DNA from: a virus
Length of the DNA stretch: 30,863 bases
Strand: one strand, 5' to 3'
IMG/VR virus record: IMGVR_UViG_3300005613_000283
Coordinates: 1-30,863 of that record
Shown here: in pieces, positions 1-6,520 of the stretch
Layout of the letters: the number at the start of each line of letters is the position of its first letter
How positions within the stretch are numbered: the stretch's first letter is position 1
Position numbers and translations under genes: made by a program
Notes under the pieces: model-generated
Told to the model about the DNA's origin: nothing
The model's input: the letters and a program-made list of their open reading frames with translations, nothing else
Database searches by the model: none

Positions 1-30
1 CACTTAAGTACAAACAGACGTCGTAGAGTT

Positions 31-126
31 GGCAGCGTAATCGGCAGCACCGCCCGCCGAGGTAGCAAAGGCAGCAGAGGCAGCAGCATGGGCAGCAGTA
101 TGGGCAGTATGGGCAGCAGAGGCAGC
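31..126. repeat. GGCAGC short tandem repeat tract
   Basis: GGCAGC or a one-base variant recurs at about 31, 43, 61, 70, 79, 91, 103, 112 and 121, always 9, 12 or 18 bases apart. Spacing in multiples of three suggests past or present coding. Read leftward it gives an Ala-rich peptide (Ala-Ala-His and Ala-Ala-Ser units) ending in TAA at 4-6. Read rightward from base 1 it gives a Gly-Ser-rich tail ending at 141. I cannot decide which, if either, is translated, and the window edge removes the context. Confidence 0.6.
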
Positions 127-206
127 AGGAATAGCTATTGATTTTGTATCCCTTATAAAGAGTTCCATGGAGGATGAAGTAGCCAAGTGGGGCTTAAAGG
201 ATAGAG

Positions 207-437
207 ATGAGAAATAAAACTGAAGTCGAAAAGGAGCTGGGGCGGATACCCACACAGCAAGAGTTGGTAGATAAGTGCTGCCTTGTCTTCCAGCGTGCTC
301 TTTATAACCTAGTATATGCTGAAGGGGCCTACCGCATGGTTGAAGGCAAGGCATGTAAAGAGTTTCTCCAACGAGCCGAGAGTGATATTGAGGAGATAAG
401 GACTTTAGTAGGAGCGACTACCAATGCAAGCATTTGA
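207..437 (+). CDS. hypothetical protein, 76 aa
   Basis: Function not recognised. The 76-residue product is soluble, mostly helical and rich in charged residues, with a Cys-Cys pair near residue 25. The start is supported by an AAAGGA site six bases before the ATG. Its 3' end overlaps the next gene by 14 bp, as is usual for co-translated phage genes. It is the first clearly supported rightward gene of the window and probably belongs to the early or replication side of the genome. Confidence 0.65.
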   Translation: MRNKTEVEKELGRIPTQQELVDKCCLVFQRALYNLVYAEGAYRMVEGKACKEFLQRAESDIEEIRTLVGATTNASI

Positions 438-765
438 TGACGACAAGGGTAAAGGAAATTGGTCAACATTGCCGAATCACTGCTGGGATGAGTCGGATCC
501 ACACGACCTAATAGACTTCCCCGTGGCTGATTGCTGGCTTCGAGACTATCATTCCAAGGGTATGACACCAAGGTGTCCCGAACCGAATATCCGGGTGCAA
601 CTAGACCAGATGGCAGAGAGGCTAGAGAGGCTAGAGACTGCCATGCGGAATAGGCCGAGGCCGCGAGTGGTCAGACCGGTGACTCAGTCAGTACCAGTAA
701 CACGACCGCAAGTAGAATGGCCAGCGGCGGCAAAAATCAAAAAAGCGACTAAGGGCACCGGCTAG
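424..765 (+). CDS. hypothetical protein with short coiled coil, 113 aa
   Basis: Function not recognised. The N-terminal half (about residues 1-50) is acidic and rich in Trp, His and Cys. Residues 56-76 form a heptad-like amphipathic helix (RVQLDQMAERLERLETAM) that could dimerise. The C-terminus is basic and Pro-rich, ending in Lys-rich sequence, and could contact nucleic acid. A TAGGAG site at 409-414 supports the start, which lies inside the previous gene. The stop is followed six bases later by the methyltransferase remnant. Confidence 0.65.
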   Translation: MQAFDDDKGKGNWSTLPNHCWDESDPHDLIDFPVADCWLRDYHSKGMTPRCPEPNIRVQLDQMAERLERLETAMRNRPRPRVVRPVTQSVPVTRPQVEWPAAAKIKKATKGTG

Positions 766-771
766 GGTGGT

Positions 772-1416
772 ATGGATAAGCCTTATAAAGATAGTTATGT
801 AACTATCCACCACGGGGATGCACTAGAACTGGCTGCACAGAAAATACCAGGTCGTAGTGTGGATTTAATTTACACAGACCCACCGTATCCTAAAGAGTTT
901 CATTATCTCTATGAGTGGCTTGCCAGAGAAGCGGTGCGGGTGTTAAAACCAGATGGCTTTTTAATAACTTATGTAGGTCCTTACTGGAAAGACGTGGTAA
1001 TGAACTATTTTAATCAGCATATTGGTACATAAGGGCAATACATCTATTTTGTAGCCACGGAAGATTGTATCAGGGTATAAATCAATCCTTTGTTACCATT
1101 TGAAGGGACAAAACCCACTACCGAGAACCAATGTGTTGGGGCAGTGGGATGGTACTGGAGGAGACAAGAGATTTCATAAATGGGGGCAAGATGAAACAAC
1201 TGCTCGCTATTACATAGATGTTTTCTCGTCAGAAGGCAATTTGGTTGTTGACTACTTTCTTGGTGGCGGTACCACGGCTTGTGTCTGCAAAAAATAAACC
1301 GAAGGTTCATGGGATTTGAAAAGGATGCCAGTACCTTTGAAATAGCTCAGTCCCGACCAAACGGTACGTCACCTCTAGAAAGATATTCTCAAATACCAAT
1401 GGAGTTATCATGCTAA
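772..1416 (+). pseudogene. broken beta-class DNA methyltransferase (N6_N4_Mtase type)
   Basis: The intact ancestor would methylate adenine-N6 or cytosine-N4 in DNA. The first piece (772-1032) carries the catalytic motif DLIYTDPPYP. The second piece, in another frame, carries the AdoMet-binding motif VVDYFLGGGTT. Motif IV before motif I is the beta-class order. Three lesions are visible. The frame shifts around 1010-1028, and possibly a few codons are lost there. An amber TAG sits at 1052-1054, where the conserved context Ile-Leu-Trp-Pro-Arg expects TGG. One base is lost in the A-run near 1290, after which the third frame continues in good homology-like sequence (NRRFMGFEKDASTFEIA) to TAA at 1414-1416. 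Sequencing error could explain the indels but less easily all three. No target-recognition domain is apparent in the roughly 215 codons. Confidence 0.8.
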
Positions 1417-1431
1417 AGGAATGTCAGTTAA

Positions 1432-2664
1432 ATGAGCATTCCTTCTATTGACGGACGTGGTTCGACTTACACCCTAGTATGGGCAGAGGAGCAATTGCAG
1501 ATTGTGGTTAGTCACATCCGTTCGCATAAGGACGGTCGAGTGTTATCTGAGCTAGTTGTCACGACCAGTAGGGAAGACTATGAGTACCCCCACCTCCTGC
1601 AGACCTCTTTCAATTTGACCGCGGCTCGTAGCAGGACAGAGCTGGCTAAGAAACTGGCTACTAAGTATGACCAACTCTCTCAGGATGACTTCGACACTAT
1701 CCTAGAACAGCTTTGCTTGAGGGTGCTTGAGCGCTTTCGTGCCGGAGAAGAGGCCGTTGAGTTATGGGCTAACGACGATATTGTGGCACCTTCCTACAAA
1801 CTAGCGCCGCTAATATCAGAGGGTAAGGCCAACATCATCTTCGGCGATCCAGGGTCGGGCAAGAGCACGCTCGCGCTGTGCTTCGCTGTGATTCTACAGC
1901 TCCCCTGGACTGATAATCCATTTTGCTTGGAGCCTAAATCTAGTAAGGTGCTTTACTTGGATTGGGAAACTGACTATGCTGATATGGCTTACGTGCTGAG
2001 CGCTCTGATCCGCGGCCTAGACTTACCTCGTCTCTACATAAGCTACCGTCGCTGTTTTATGCGGCTGGCGGATGATATTGAGCCCATTAGGAAGATTATA
2101 CAGGACGGTGACATAGATACGATTATCGTTGATAGCGCGGGGCTAGCGTGCGGTGGCGACCTCACTACGCCGGAGCCGGTGACCAACTTCTTCACGGCCC
2201 TGCGCTCTCTCGCGGTCACCAGTATCATCATTCATCATACCACCAAAGAAGCCAAAAAGCGGAAGACACCTTTTGGTTCAGCCTACTTCGTGGTACAAGC
2301 ACGGACGGTCTATGAGGTCAAATCTGTCCAAGAGACTGGCTCCAATATCCTCCATATAGGCCTGTTCCACTACAAGAAGAACATTGGTGTCAGGGTTAAG
2401 CCTATGGTCTGGCAGCTTACATATGAGGACGATACCATTAAGGTGGAGCTGGAAGATGTGAAGGACGTACCTGGCTTTGCTACCGAGTTGCCGGTCAGTG
2501 TCCAGATAAGAGAGGAATTAAGTGAGGGACCAAAAACCGTTACCGAATTAGCTGAATTGCTTGACAGGAAGCAGGATACTATAAGTAAAACCCTGAGACG
2601 GTTGCGGGACTCTGGAAGCATTGTTAAACTGCCCGAACATAAGTGGGGTAAGCGGTATGGATAA
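1432..2664 (+). CDS. RepA/RecA-like AAA ATPase (replicative helicase-like) with winged-helix tail
   Basis: Probable replication ATPase of the RecA fold (AAA_25/RepA-type hexameric helicase group). Residues 1-125 are an unrecognised N-terminal domain. Walker A is GDPGSGKST at 138-146. Walker B is TIIVDSAG near 230-237. The helicase-type sensor IIIHHTTK lies at 265-272. Residues about 355-400 form a winged helix-turn-helix (TVTELAELLDRKQDTISKTL), which suits specific DNA binding. An AAAGGA site at 1415-1420 precedes the ATG by 11 bases. A dense array of TGTCCG repeats begins five bases after the stop, so the protein may open an origin there; that link is inference. The family also includes DnaB-like and RadA-like ATPases, so the exact role is unproven. 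Confidence 0.82.
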   Translation: MSIPSIDGRGSTYTLVWAEEQLQIVVSHIRSHKDGRVLSELVVTTSREDYEYPHLLQTSFNLTAARSRTELAKKLATKYDQLSQDDFDTILEQLCLRVLERFRAGEEAVELWANDDIVAPSYKLAPLISEGKANIIFGDPGSGKSTLALCFAVILQLPWTDNPFCLEPKSSKVLYLDWETDYADMAYVLSALIRGLDLPRLYISYRRCFMRLADDIEPIRKIIQDGDIDTIIVDSAGLACGGDLTTPEPVTNFFTALRSLAVTSIIIHHTTKEAKKRKTPFGSAYFVVQARTVYEVKSVQETGSNILHIGLFHYKKNIGVRVKPMVWQLTYEDDTIKVELEDVKDVPGFATELPVSVQIREELSEGPKTVTELAELLDRKQDTISKTLRRLRDSGSIVKLPEHKWGKRYG

Positions 2665-2860
2665 GAAACGGACAGTTCAAAAAGTGTCCGATTTACGGTG
2701 TCCGATTTGGCATAATCGGACAGTCCGAATTTTTATGTCCTTTTGTCCGTTTCAGCTACAAACAGTGTCCGAAAAGTGTCCGCTTGGGGGTATCGGACGG
2801 ACAGGGGGGATATTTATTATCCCCTGTCCAATTCCTGTCCAATTCCCGTCCAGACGGTAA
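2657..2860 (+). CDS. doubtful small ORF over the repeat array, 67 aa
   Basis: An ATG at 2657 overlaps the ATPase stop by 8 bp (ATGGATAA), as in translational coupling, and the frame stays open to TAA at 2858-2860. The product is unusual, with recurring Cys-Pro and Arg-Thr-Val units that simply reflect the DNA repeats beneath it. No family is recognised. It may be a real coupled peptide, a decayed C-terminal extension of the ATPase, or a chance frame across a replication origin. I consider the DNA function more likely. Confidence 0.3.
   Translation: MDKKRTVQKVSDLRCPIWHNRTVRIFMSFCPFQLQTVSEKCPLGGIGRTGGIFIIPCPIPVQFPSRR
2669..2852. repeat. TGTCCG iteron-like array, candidate replication origin
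   Basis: Eight exact copies of TGTCCG (or CGGACA on the same strand) lie within about 135 bases. Forward copies are at 2685, 2699, 2744, 2766 and 2777; inverted copies are at 2669, 2717 and 2798. Near matches TGTCCT (2736), TGTCCA (2825, 2836) and CGTCCA (2847) extend the cluster. Several copies are exactly 11 bp apart (2766/2777 and 2825/2836/2847), about one helical turn. The array directly follows the replication ATPase gene and encloses an AT-rich inverted repeat. This is the usual architecture of an iteron-type origin; replication activity itself is inference. Confidence 0.6.
2806..2824. other. inverted repeat in the iteron array
   Basis: GGGGATA and TATCCCC form a perfect 7-bp stem around the loop TTTAT, an AT-rich stretch inside the TGTCCG cluster. 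It could be a melting or cruciform element of an origin. It has no following T-run, so a terminator is not favoured. Confidence 0.5.
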
Positions 2861-2982
2861 GTAGGATTTTGAGACGTATGTTAGTGAGGGGTGATGTTCT
2901 CAAGTTGGGTATACATACCTAGGGTTTGCCTCAGGAGAAATAGGTGTTGAGTTCCTGGTAGAATAACAAAAAGGAGGACAGT

Positions 2983-3093
2983 ATGCCTGAGAACAAAGAA
3001 GACCAGGCCTGGTATTTCAAGTGTCCGAACCCGAAGTGTGGTAGGACCGAGAGGGTTGTTCAACCAATAGTGGACGAGGTATGTGATGGCTGA
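2983..3093 (+). CDS. small zinc-ribbon-like protein, 36 aa
   Basis: A 36-residue protein behind a textbook AAGGAGG site at 2971-2977. Its core FKCPNPKCGRTERVV has Cys14 and Cys19, with a third Cys at 34 that could complete a metal site. It resembles a minimal zinc ribbon and could bind nucleic acid or a protein partner. The stop overlaps the next gene by 8 bp. The 120 bases upstream (2861-2982) contain no other gene or convincing promoter that I can see. Confidence 0.6.
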   Translation: MPENKEDQAWYFKCPNPKCGRTERVVQPIVDEVCDG

Positions 3094-3436
3094 TAAAGGC
3101 AACTACTACAAGCGGCGCACTATCAAGTGGCTAAAAGACCTGGGGTACCAAGCCGAGTCTGTGGAGAAACTGCAGCGCATCGTGACCAAGGGTGGGCGCA
3201 TGGTCTTCCTGAAGAAGGATATTTTTGCCTCGGATGGCATAGCTATTGGTAAGGGCGAGGTCATTTTCTGGAACAGTATCTTGACGCGGCACAACTTAGC
3301 TGAACATATCCGAAATTACTTGGCGGTCCCCTTCCCGGCCTGTGAGCACCTGAAACAGTGGGTTCTCGTGTGGGAAGTTCGTGCCAAAGAGCCAGAAGTT
3401 GTAGATGTAGCCGATGTCAAGGAGGTGAAGGAATGA
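3086..3436 (+). CDS. conserved-looking phage protein, possible restriction-endonuclease-like fold, 116 aa
   Basis: The alpha-beta pattern (basic N-terminal helix, KRRTIKWLKDLGYQAESVEK, then VFLKKDIFASDGIAI and EVIFWNSI) resembles small phage proteins of the PD-(D/E)XK or Holliday-resolvase-like fold. The expected Asp (in SDGIA) and Glu (in GEVIF) are present, but the Lys of an ExK motif is not seen, so catalytic activity is doubtful. The C-terminus is an acidic Val-Asp-Glu-Lys tail. I prefer the ATG at 3086, with GAGGT at 3076-3080 just upstream, over a GTG three bases earlier. ATGA overlaps link it to both neighbours. Confidence 0.6.
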   Translation: MADKGNYYKRRTIKWLKDLGYQAESVEKLQRIVTKGGRMVFLKKDIFASDGIAIGKGEVIFWNSILTRHNLAEHIRNYLAVPFPACEHLKQWVLVWEVRAKEPEVVDVADVKEVKE

Positions 3437-3471
3437 GCAAGGTCAATAGTAGTATAGGCTGGGCACAGTAA
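3433..3471 (+). pseudogene. 12-codon remnant of a Gp37/Gp68-like gene start
   Basis: This tiny frame (MSKVNSSIGWAQ, then TAA) overlaps the upstream stop by ATGA and sits after GGAGGTGAAGG, exactly where a real gene would start. Its sequence resembles the N-terminus of the intact gene at 4144 (ISSTIKWAD against NSSIGWAQ). The LAGLIDADG gene begins in the overlap with its stop codon. It looks like the original 5' end of the Gp37/Gp68-like gene, cut off when the endonuclease gene arrived. Confidence 0.55.
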
Positions 3472-4151
3472 TGAATGGTGCATATATAGCTGGCTTTTTT
3501 GATGGCGAGGGTAGTGCGATGGTGGTGACTATTCGTAGGCATTTACCGACTGGAGTCATTTATAGGTTTTGGCCAGCTGTCAAGATAGCCCAGAAAACGG
3601 ACGGGATATTGGATGCTATTTGTAATTATATTGGTTATGGTCACGTGAACCACAAGTCTGATAGGAATTGCTACTCAATAAGCGGCCTTGAGGGGGTATT
3701 GTCTTTTGTGGAGAGAATAGCCCCATTCTGCCATCTTAAACAGGAAGCTCTTTATACTGTTGCAGAATTAGCCCATTTTCAGCAATCACGTTTTAGAAAT
3801 ATCCCGTATACCTTAGAGGATACCATCAAAATGTTGGATTTCAGAGACAAAATTTTCACCTTAAATACAGCCACAAGAACAGGGATAAAACAAAAGTATA
3901 CAAGAGAGCAAATCTTAGCTGAAACGAATTTTGTCGATGATTTACACCAATGGCAGTTGAATCGTTGCCGAAATGGTGAAGCTCTATGCAAGTATGCCCA
4001 GAAAAGGAAAAGACCTAGAAAAGCTGTCGTATGTGCCTGTGGATGCGGGAAAACTCTCATCAACATTGATAATAAGGGACGTGAACGGCGTTATGTATCA
4101 GGTCATAATCAACGAGGTAAACATTGGAAATGGAGGAATTATAATGGCTAA
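3471..4151 (+). CDS. LAGLIDADG homing endonuclease with C-terminal zinc-finger-like domain, 226 aa
   Basis: A site-specific DNA endonuclease that would spread its own gene. The LAGLIDADG helix YIAGFFDGEGS lies at residues 5-15. Only one clear copy is seen, so it probably acts as a homodimer. Residues about 188-226 hold a Cys-rich block (CACGCGKTL, then RRYVSGHN and GKHWKW) like the DNA-binding zinc modules often attached to phage homing nucleases. Codon use is visibly more AT-rich than in neighbours, which fits recent transfer. The start forms a TAATG overlap with the upstream remnant. The last codons overlap the next gene start by 8 bp and supply its GGAGG site. Confidence 0.85.
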   Translation: MNGAYIAGFFDGEGSAMVVTIRRHLPTGVIYRFWPAVKIAQKTDGILDAICNYIGYGHVNHKSDRNCYSISGLEGVLSFVERIAPFCHLKQEALYTVAELAHFQQSRFRNIPYTLEDTIKMLDFRDKIFTLNTATRTGIKQKYTREQILAETNFVDDLHQWQLNRCRNGEALCKYAQKRKRPRKAVVCACGCGKTLINIDNKGRERRYVSGHNQRGKHWKWRNYNG

Positions 4152-5043
4152 TGACATAAGTAGTACTATAAAATGGGCTGATGTATCGCTTAATGTAATC
4201 ACGGGCTGCCTGAACCATGTGGACGGCTACTGTAAAGGTGGTGGCTTCCCTTGCTATGCCTACAAGCTGGCACACGGGAGGCTGAAGGAAAGGTATTTGG
4301 CGAATAAGAATACAGCTACGGATAGGTATGATGAAGATTCATATCCCTTCTACCCTCGCTTCTGGCCTGAGAGATTAACTACAAAGGGAATCCCCAAAGG
4401 CTCTCTGATATTCCTGAACGATATGTCCGACTGGATGGGGTCGTGGATTCCCGATGAGTGGAAGCGGGCTATCCTGGACTTTATAGAGGCGAATCCAGAC
4501 CACACCTTTTTGACCTTGACCAAGCAGCCTCAAGAGCTAGTGAAGTGGAATCCCTTCCCTGAGAATTGCTGGGTTGGCGTGACGGCTACGAACTCCAAAG
4601 CGGGTTTTGTCAGTGCCTATTTCTTACGAGATATTCAGGCGAGAGTTAAATTCTGCTCGGTTGAACCAATGTTGGGAGACTTCTTGGACCTCTCTCGTAA
4701 AATGCCGTGGTTTTTGATGAAGTATATCAACTGGCTCATAATCGGCTCCTGCACCGGCACAAGGTCTGAAATGCTAGGGTTTCAACAGAAATACCCCGAC
4801 CTGACAGTGATGCCATTCGGTAGGAAGTGGACATGTCAGCCGAAGGTTGAGTGGGTACAGGAGATTGTTGAGGCTGCGGATAAGGCGGGCGTGAAGGTGT
4901 TTTTGAAGGATAACCTGAATCCTTTATTTGCGAATGATGATTGCAAATTATTCACTGAGCATAAGAACACGCTATTTACTTTCAAAGACTATGAGGGAGA
5001 GAGTATCGCGCGATGGCATTTAAGGCAGGAGTTCCCATGCTAA
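4144..5043 (+). CDS. phage Gp37/Gp68-like protein (DUF5131 type), 299 aa
   Basis: Resembles the DUF5131 family of phage proteins, whose biochemical role is unknown to me. The family N-terminus has a Trp then a Thr-Gly-Cys and further cysteines; here KWADVSLNVITGC gives Cys22, followed by Cys30 and Cys37. These could ligate a metal or iron-sulphur cluster as in radical-SAM-like proteins; that is inference. The C-terminal half keeps a Gly-Ser-Cys loop (IIGSCTGTRSE) and an AGVKVFLKDNL strand typical of the family's last part. I choose ATG 4144, after GGAGG, over upstream in-frame starts that lie inside the endonuclease gene. The N-terminus appears to have been rebuilt beside the homing gene. Confidence 0.7.
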   Translation: MANDISSTIKWADVSLNVITGCLNHVDGYCKGGGFPCYAYKLAHGRLKERYLANKNTATDRYDEDSYPFYPRFWPERLTTKGIPKGSLIFLNDMSDWMGSWIPDEWKRAILDFIEANPDHTFLTLTKQPQELVKWNPFPENCWVGVTATNSKAGFVSAYFLRDIQARVKFCSVEPMLGDFLDLSRKMPWFLMKYINWLIIGSCTGTRSEMLGFQQKYPDLTVMPFGRKWTCQPKVEWVQEIVEAADKAGVKVFLKDNLNPLFANDDCKLFTEHKNTLFTFKDYEGESIARWHLRQEFPC

Positions 5044-5129
5044 TCTACTTCATAGCAATCGCCCTATTCTTGTGGATGGGATACTGTATCCACTCGGTAA
5101 TAAAGGGGATTATGAGACGGCAAGGGTGA
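5037..5129 (+). CDS. possible single-pass membrane miniprotein, 30 aa
   Basis: A 30-residue frame overlapping the previous stop by ATGCTAA. Residues 2-22 are hydrophobic (LIYFIAIALFLWMGY), followed by a basic tail (KGIMRRQG), the pattern of a small inner-membrane protein with cytoplasmic C-terminus. Its own ribosome site is poor, so it would depend on coupling. The short length leaves real doubt. Confidence 0.4.
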   Translation: MLIYFIAIALFLWMGYCIHSVIKGIMRRQG

Positions 5130-5174
5130 TTGCAAACAGCCCATTCGTGATACATTGAGAGAAAGGAGGTTGGA

Positions 5175-5435
5175 ATGCATAGACCTGTATGTGTGAAATG
5201 CGAAGTAGAGTTACGTCCCAAAAAGAATGGTGTTGGTTTGCTAGACTATGCTGATTTTGGCGAGTACCAGATATGGGATGCAGACTTATGGGAGTGCCCC
5301 AGATGTAATTATCAGATTGTGATAGGTTTTGGTCACAGCCCCATAGACATCCATAACACGGACTCATTTTCTGCAACTGTCGAGTGTTATAAACAAAAAA
5401 GTAAAGTAATAGAAAATAGGGAGGCAAGCCAATGA
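5175..5435 (+). CDS. zinc-ribbon protein, 86 aa
   Basis: Two CxxC knuckles, CVKC (Cys6, Cys9) and CPRC (Cys41, Cys44), 31 residues apart, form a probable zinc ribbon. A conserved-looking core, FGEYQIWDADLWECP, lies between them. Small ribbons of this type are common in phage early regions and usually bind nucleic acid or proteins; the actual target is unknown. An AGGAGG site at 5164-5169 fixes the start. The stop overlaps a 12-codon frame that bridges to the next gene. Confidence 0.75.
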   Translation: MHRPVCVKCEVELRPKKNGVGLLDYADFGEYQIWDADLWECPRCNYQIVIGFGHSPIDIHNTDSFSATVECYKQKSKVIENREASQ

Positions 5436-5469
5436 GGATTATGAGAGAGATGAGGGATAGGCTAAGCTA

Positions 5470-5685
5470 ATGCCGTCCTGTGAAAAGTGCTTCCTGAAGG
5501 CCGAGGCGGTGCATGAGCTCGGCGATCCGCGGGAGAAAGCGCCGCTGCTGATACTTATAGGGAGTAGTGCCGCTGGGGACGTTTGGGTGTGCCCTGTATG
5601 CGGCGATGTTGTAACAAGACCAAAGAAGGGGAGCCCTGATGAACAGAGCCCCCCTCCGGTGGGAGATGAAGAATCGCTGGGCTAG
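5470..5685 (+). CDS. zinc-ribbon protein, 71 aa
   Basis: Again two CxxC knuckles, CEKC (Cys4, Cys7) and CPVC (Cys41, Cys44), with nearly the same spacing as in the gene before it, so the two may be distant duplicates. A hydrophobic strand, PLLILIGSS, lies between the knuckles, and the C-terminus is a Pro- and acidic-rich tail that looks disordered. No good Shine-Dalgarno site is seen at normal distance; the start may rely on coupling to a 12-codon frame at 5432-5470. The stop lies only 9 bp from the stop of the convergent leftward operon. Confidence 0.6.
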   Translation: MPSCEKCFLKAEAVHELGDPREKAPLLILIGSSAAGDVWVCPVCGDVVTRPKKGSPDEQSPPPVGDEESLG

Positions 5686-5694
5686 GCGCGTCGT

Positions 5695-5865
5695 TTAGTG
5701 GTCACTAGCTTGTGACTCATACCTGAAGCCATCCTCGATAGCCTGGAACTCCCTCCTAATCGCCGTGGTGCACAGGTACTTTAGGCTGACGTTGGCGGTT
5801 GCTGCAGCGACTTTGGCCCTCTGCCAAAACTCCTCATCGACCATTAGCTTAACTTCCTTTTCCAT
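5695..5865 (-). CDS. ribbon-helix-helix protein, 56 aa
   Basis: A small Arc/MetJ-type DNA-binding protein. The N-terminal EKEVKLMVDEEFWQRAKVAA fits the antiparallel strand and first helix. NVSLKYLCTTAIRREF fits the second helix with its usual Asn-Val-Ser-Leu turn. The remaining 15 residues are a polar tail. An AAAGGAGA site precedes the ATG. It is the last gene of the leftward operon, so it may be an autorepressor, possibly acting on the inverted repeat over the operon's -35 box; that link is inference. Confidence 0.7.
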   Translation of the reverse strand: MEKEVKLMVDEEFWQRAKVAAATANVSLKYLCTTAIRREFQAIEDGFRYESQASDH

Positions 5866-5877
5866 GCTTCTCCTTTC

Positions 5878-6060
5878 CTAATCCGCTTCGTAGACTTTTC
5901 GCGGTAGCTGTACTAAGTGGTAATGCACGAATGGCTTACCGTCAAGAAGCTCGCTAAGCTTGGCCTTTGCTCTGTCTAGTTCTGCGGCCTGGCCGTGCTC
6001 TGCCGGCGTATCCCCTGGCGCTATCTCATAGGTGAGCTCGGTTGTGATTTGCCAGCGCAT
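5878..6060 (-). CDS. hypothetical protein, 60 aa
   Basis: Function not recognised. The 60-residue product begins with a strand-like segment (RWQITTELTYEIAPG), continues with a charged helix (ELDRAKAKLSELLDG) and ends in a second strand (FVHYHLVQLPRKVY), a compact alpha-beta layout. A GAGGGAA site and a TGATG overlap with the upstream stop favour ATG 6060 over the GTG one codon earlier. It is co-translated with its neighbours in the leftward operon. Confidence 0.6.
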   Translation of the reverse strand: MRWQITTELTYEIAPGDTPAEHGQAAELDRAKAKLSELLDGKPFVHYHLVQLPRKVYEAD

Positions 6061-6194
6061 CACGGTTCCCTCAGTACCTTCCAGCGATAGCCTGCTAATG
6101 GGCTATGTCGGCGCCATGTGGTGATGTAGGTGTGGAACACAAAGAACGGTGTTATGAATAGTAAGCCTTTGTAGTGCTGCTTTGGCTGGCTCAT
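6060..6194 (-). CDS. hypothetical miniprotein with hydrophobic segment, 44 aa
   Basis: A 44-residue frame closed on both sides by overlaps: ATGA with the upstream gene and TGATG with the downstream one, an arrangement unlikely by chance. Residues 10-24 (GLLFITPFFVFHTYI) are hydrophobic and aromatic, followed by a basic stretch with Trp and Arg residues. It may associate with the membrane. No family recognised. Confidence 0.5.
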   Translation of the reverse strand: MSQPKQHYKGLLFITPFFVFHTYITTWRRHSPLAGYRWKVLREP

Positions 6195-6520
6195 AGCGTA
6201 GGCTCCTCTCTGGCCTCACACAATCGCTCGTAGAGGTGTGTTTGCGCCTCGAAGTGGCGTAGCTGATCAATTCCCTCAGTCAAGCGCTTCTGCAGCTCAT
6301 GGGCATCTGCGTCTGCAATGTCGCCATAGAATGTTATTCGGAAGCCCTCTCTTGCTATGCGGCTGGCGTTCCTAACCCAAAGGGAATTAGAGCGGTCTAG
6401 GCTGTCCATAATTAACTGTCCCTCTAGTTGGAAGTGGCTACCGTTGCTGGCACATGGCTCCAGATCTACGGTCGTTGTGATTACATAGCCTGCGTTATTC
6501 TGTCTTCTCTCTATAAACAT
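6191..6520 (-). CDS. hypothetical protein, 109 aa
   Basis: Function not recognised. Residues 10-45 look beta-rich (GYVITTTVDLEP). The C-terminal third is a long charged helix (DADAHELQKRLTEGIDQL) that may form a coiled coil. An AGAGGAGA site precedes the start. Directly upstream of that site lies one copy of the 28-base hairpin repeat, which here also encodes the C-terminus of the preceding gene. Confidence 0.65.
   Translation of the reverse strand: MFIERRQNNAGYVITTTVDLEPCASNGSHFQLEGQLIMDSLDRSNSLWVRNASRIAREGFRITFYGDIADADAHELQKRLTEGIDQLRHFEAQTHLYERLCEAREEPTL

Noticed and set aside
1049-1054. Amber codon in the methyltransferase as a sign of a recoded (TAG-reading) phage code
   Set aside because: TAG serves as the normal stop of several intact genes (for example those ending at 765, 8889, 9743 and 23130), and the same methyltransferase also has frameshifts, so decay explains it better.
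2861-2982. Promoter or terminator between the iteron array and the small zinc-ribbon gene
   Set aside because: Only weak dyads and no -35/-10 pair with acceptable spacing were found; the AAGGAGG site is the only firm element.
3973-4143. N-terminal extension of the Gp37/Gp68-like protein
   Set aside because: The extension lies inside the homing-endonuclease gene; ATG 4144 has the GGAGG site and family-like sequence begins there.
5432-5470. 12-codon frame (MRIMREMRDRLS) bridging two zinc-ribbon genes
   Set aside because: It fits overlaps on both sides and may help coupling, but it is too short and unremarkable to call a gene.
5696-5707. TAGTG/CACTA palindrome between the convergent gene ends as a bidirectional terminator
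   Set aside because: Only five pairs, AT-rich, no T-run; it also lies inside coding sequence.
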